Assembly: GCA_002104945.1 (NCBI GenBank) | Contig: MCFH01000038.1 | Location: forward strand, 290,501 to 354,500 | DNA length: 64,000 nt | Direction of reading: 5' to 3' | From: Piromyces finnis | Taxonomy: Eukaryota > Neocallimastigomycota > Neocallimastigomycetes > Neocallimastigales > Neocallimastigaceae | Shown: piece by piece, positions 61,073 through 64,000 of the stretch | Layout: the number at the start of each line of letters is the position of its first letter | Numbering within the stretch: position 1 is the first letter of the stretch | Position numbers and translations under genes: made by a program | The notes under the pieces: model-generated | What the model was told of the DNA's origin: nothing | The model's input: the letters and a program-made list of their open reading frames with translations, nothing else | The model's database searches: none

Positions 61073-61268
61073 GTATGGACCATCGAAGGAAGAAAAGAAA
61101 AAAGAAAGAAAGGGGAAAAAAAAATTAATAATTAAATATATATGTAATAGTATATTATAGATATGTATATTGGGTATATAATATATTTTTAAAGCATGTA
61201 GATAAATAGAATCATGATTATCGTGTCTTTTATTATTCTAATAATTTATCTATTTTATTATTAGTGAG

Positions 61269-61316
<48 letters not shown>

Positions 61317-62799
61317 TTTAGAACAAGCACGGCATAAAGAAAAAAGGTACATTCCATGATTTTTCAATTTTTTAATATCAGCTATATTAAATAAATTGTA
61401 AACACTAATAATTTCTATCGAGAAAAAAAAATATATATATATCAGTGTTACGCCGTTAAAATCCATGAATTATCAAATAAAAATAAATAAATATATGTAT
61501 ATATATATATATTATATTTTAGGGTTATTTATATACCTTTTAGCATATCATTTGTCATTGAAATTTTTTGATTCAATATGGTTTGAAGTACGGTGAGATG
61601 ATGATCATTCAAAGTAATGGAAGAGAAATCATCATCATTCAAGGTTCCCTTTTGATTAATAATTTGATATTTTTCTGTTGCAAAGTTTCTTTTTTTAAAA
61701 AAAAAAATAATAATAATAAAAACGAGTTATTTTTTACCACTTTTTTTTTTTTTTTAATAATTGTATTGAATTTAATATAAAAATAAAAGAAAGAAAAAAA
61801 AAACTATTTAAAATTTTTTTATAAAGATTTTTTTTTTTTTTCTTGATGACCTACTTTAATAATAAAGTATACTCTTCAGATGAAAATTTTATTTCTTTAA
61901 ATATTTTTATAATTAATTGGGCCTGAAATTTTTCTAAAGATTATTTTAAAATTTTAATTTATAAATAAAAAAAAAAAGGAAAAGGAAAAGGAAAAGGAAA
62001 ACCATAAATACAATTTATCATATCTTCGAATATACAAATTTGTTATTTTCATGAATTATTTAATATATATATATATATATATATTTATTTTTTCTTTTCA
62101 TTTTAATAAAGAAAAAAAAAAAAAAAAACGCTTTACCAAAATTTTCTTCAACAAGTAAAGGTGACAAAATACCATGAATCAAAAGTTTTTTATTATACTT
62201 TCCAATAATATCACAAACAGATACCAACTGAATCCCTGGAATATCCTTTAATTTTTTTAACTAAAAAAAAAAAGACAAATATATATATATATATATATAT
62301 ATATGATAAAAAAAATTTTTAATAAAGAATATATATAATATATTCTTATGCGTGCATGCATATTCATCATTAAAATTTATTATATTATATATATAATTTT
62401 TTTTTTTTTTTACCTTTACATATAAAGTATATTTTATTATATTTAAACTTGTATTGTAGGGAACATTTGTAGCGTCCATAAAGACCTTTTGAAAAATTTG
62501 TAAAAGATCATAATCTTTTAATTGGTCATAATCAAGCTTTAATTCAGGATTATACTAAAAACAATACATATATATACATTTTAACAGTAAAAAGAGTAGA
62601 TTTATATAACAAGAAAATGATAATAATAATAGAGAATTTATTAAAAAACAAATAAAAAAAAAAAGTGATTCATTTATATTCATTTTTCTTTTTTTCTTTA
62701 TATGAATGTAATGAACAAAATAAAGAAAAAAAAATAATAATAATTCAATGGTTCTTCCATTATTTAATTTTTTTTTTTTTCTATTTTCTATAGATAATT

Positions 62800-62831
<32 letters not shown>

Positions 62832-63785
62832 GTATTATCACTATATATATAATATATATAATATATATATATTACCTTTTGTTTTGAAATGTCAAATAAA
62901 TCTTTTACTATTACGGAAATATCACCTTCTATCACATGAGCGTTACACTGAGCAACCAATGCTTCAATATCAAGAGTAGAATGAGGAGTGGAAGCTATTT
63001 TTTCTGGACTTGATGAAACTTTTGGGAGTGTATTAGGTTCAGGATGTCGTTCAATAGGTGTTGTCGTAACCACTGTCTCTTGTACTTTAGGAACTTTTAA
63101 TAGGTCTGGACTAATTTGTTGATATTTTGAAAGTAATAATGCTTGGTATAATTTTTGTATATCTTGCTAAAACATTTAGTATAGAATTCGATTTTAGCAA
63201 TTAAATATAAATATTATAAATTTTTTATTATTATTAATTAAATGTTTACAGAAAATGAATTTAAAATATATATATCTATATATATATTTAAAAAAAATAC
63301 ATTTCATTAATTGGAAAAAAAATAATAATAATAAATGAAATGAAATTGAATAATCATTTAAACGTATAAAATAAAATAAAAAAGGGGGAGATAAAAATAA
63401 TATATATAAAGAATTTATTTAAAAATGTTGAATTTTTGTTTTCATTGCTATTATAAAGTTTTTTTTTTTTTTTTTACTCATTAGTTTCTAAATTTAAAAA
63501 AAAAAAAAATAAGAAGAATGGAATAATAAGTATATTTACATAGGAAGGAAGAGAAACGGGGGTTTGAACATTACAATTTTGGACATGTGGGTTTTTCCTC
63601 GCCTCCTCTTCTGTCGGTTGTTTTTGCTTTTTAAAAGAAGAAATGAAGGGAGGTGGTGAAGTAGATTTTCGTTTTTTTGAAGAATTCAATGGGACACCAT
63701 GCGTGGTTGCTGCTTCTACTGATTTTAACACATTAACTTGTTGTTGTAACTGAACATAATTAAAAGGATGTTGATTCCTATTCAT
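60938..63785 (-). CDS. FANCE: FANCE-like protein (Fanconi anaemia core complex)
   Basis: Eight exons (63785-63540, 63166-62876, 62554-62414, 62260-62137, 61933-61855, 61688-61537, 61414-61311, 61039-60938) give 412 residues. The N-terminus is basic (KKRK, a likely nuclear signal) and Pro/Ser-rich to about 140. The rest is all-helical with repeats of the FANCE C-terminal type: HGILSPLLVEENF, AQLIIKIFKEIKFSSEEYTLLL, HLTVLQTILNQKISM and a last helix pair ending LNETFLKKKIKDLL (394-407), closely like the end of animal and plant FANCE. FANCE bridges the core ligase to FANCD2 for interstrand crosslink repair. Identification rests on helical pattern and this C-terminal motif. The donor of exon 7 (G/GTTTTTTT) is weak. 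Confidence 0.68.
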
Positions 63786-64000
63786 TTTTTTTTATTATTT
63801 TTATTTTTATGCTTATTTCATTTTATGTTTTACATTTTTTTTTTTTTTTTTTTTTTTTTTTCATATATATATATACATTAATAAATATATATATATATAT
63901 TACATTAATAATAAAAATTTAATGATTAATTTTAACTAAAAAATAAATAAATAAACTTGTGCAAAGGATAATAGATACAAATAAACAAGTTTAATAATTC
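63786..64000. other. Upstream flank of FANCE-like gene
   Basis: T-rich then (TA)-rich sequence. Probable promoter and 5' UTR of the minus-strand gene. Nothing else visible. Confidence 0.5.

Noticed and set aside
61311-61414. RAD51/DMC1 N-terminal helix-hairpin-helix (NIADIKKLKNHG)
   Set aside because: No RecA core follows, and the exon joins in frame with the FANCE-like gene on both sides.

Overview
The window looks like nuclear DNA of an anaerobic gut fungus (Neocallimastigomycota; genus not resolvable). Three things point there. The DNA is extremely A/T-rich, with long homopolymers and trinucleotide arrays. The gene at 18706-20817 encodes a secreted glycoside hydrolase ending in two cysteine-rich fungal dockerins, the hallmark of the fungal cellulosome. 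An ARL13-type GTPase, a cilium/flagellum gene lost from non-flagellated fungi, lies at 49477-50934. Dictyostelium has similar base composition but lacks fungal dockerins.

Layout. 1-1004 is the 3' part of a type III glutamine synthetase. 1713-13385 is a cluster of one LINE (non-LTR retrotransposon) family, all on +. A young copy with a poly(A) tail (1782-7532) sits inside the 5' repeat array of an older, broken copy (1713-1781 plus 7549-12505), flanked by a 16-bp target-site duplication. A heavily eroded third copy follows (12536-13385). 14665-15696 (-) is a single-pass membrane protein with WQPQQ repeats. 17835-18274 (-) is a decayed cyclic-nucleotide phosphodiesterase fragment. 18706-20817 (-) is the dockerin enzyme.

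From about 23 kb the window becomes an intron-rich housekeeping block whose exons I assembled by hand. It holds a 71-residue unknown (22998-23637, +), EAF6 of the NuA4 acetyltransferase (24077-25043, -), NAD(P)HX dehydratase (26052-28299, +), the largest TFIIIC subunit (29015-36740, +), and a long coiled-coil protein (37505-41321, -). These are followed by an HLTF/Rad5-type SNF2-RING translocase with two SUMO-interaction-like motifs (42314-48112, -), ARL13 (49477-50934, -), a serine-rich unknown (55282-58360, +) and a protein I read as FANCE of the Fanconi anaemia core complex (60938-63785, -).

There is no operon logic; neighbours are functionally unrelated. Two genes could both serve replication-fork and crosslink repair (SNF2-RING and FANCE). 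The genes with bacterial-looking ancestry (glutamine synthetase III fragment, glycoside hydrolase) are intronless and visibly richer in G/C than the housekeeping genes. Many introns end in AAAG rather than a pyrimidine-AG. The most unusual material is the LINE's 5' end: 65-bp monomers followed by a chain of hairpins, with a nested self-insertion in that array. All exon joins are inferred from reading frame and family fit, without transcript data.
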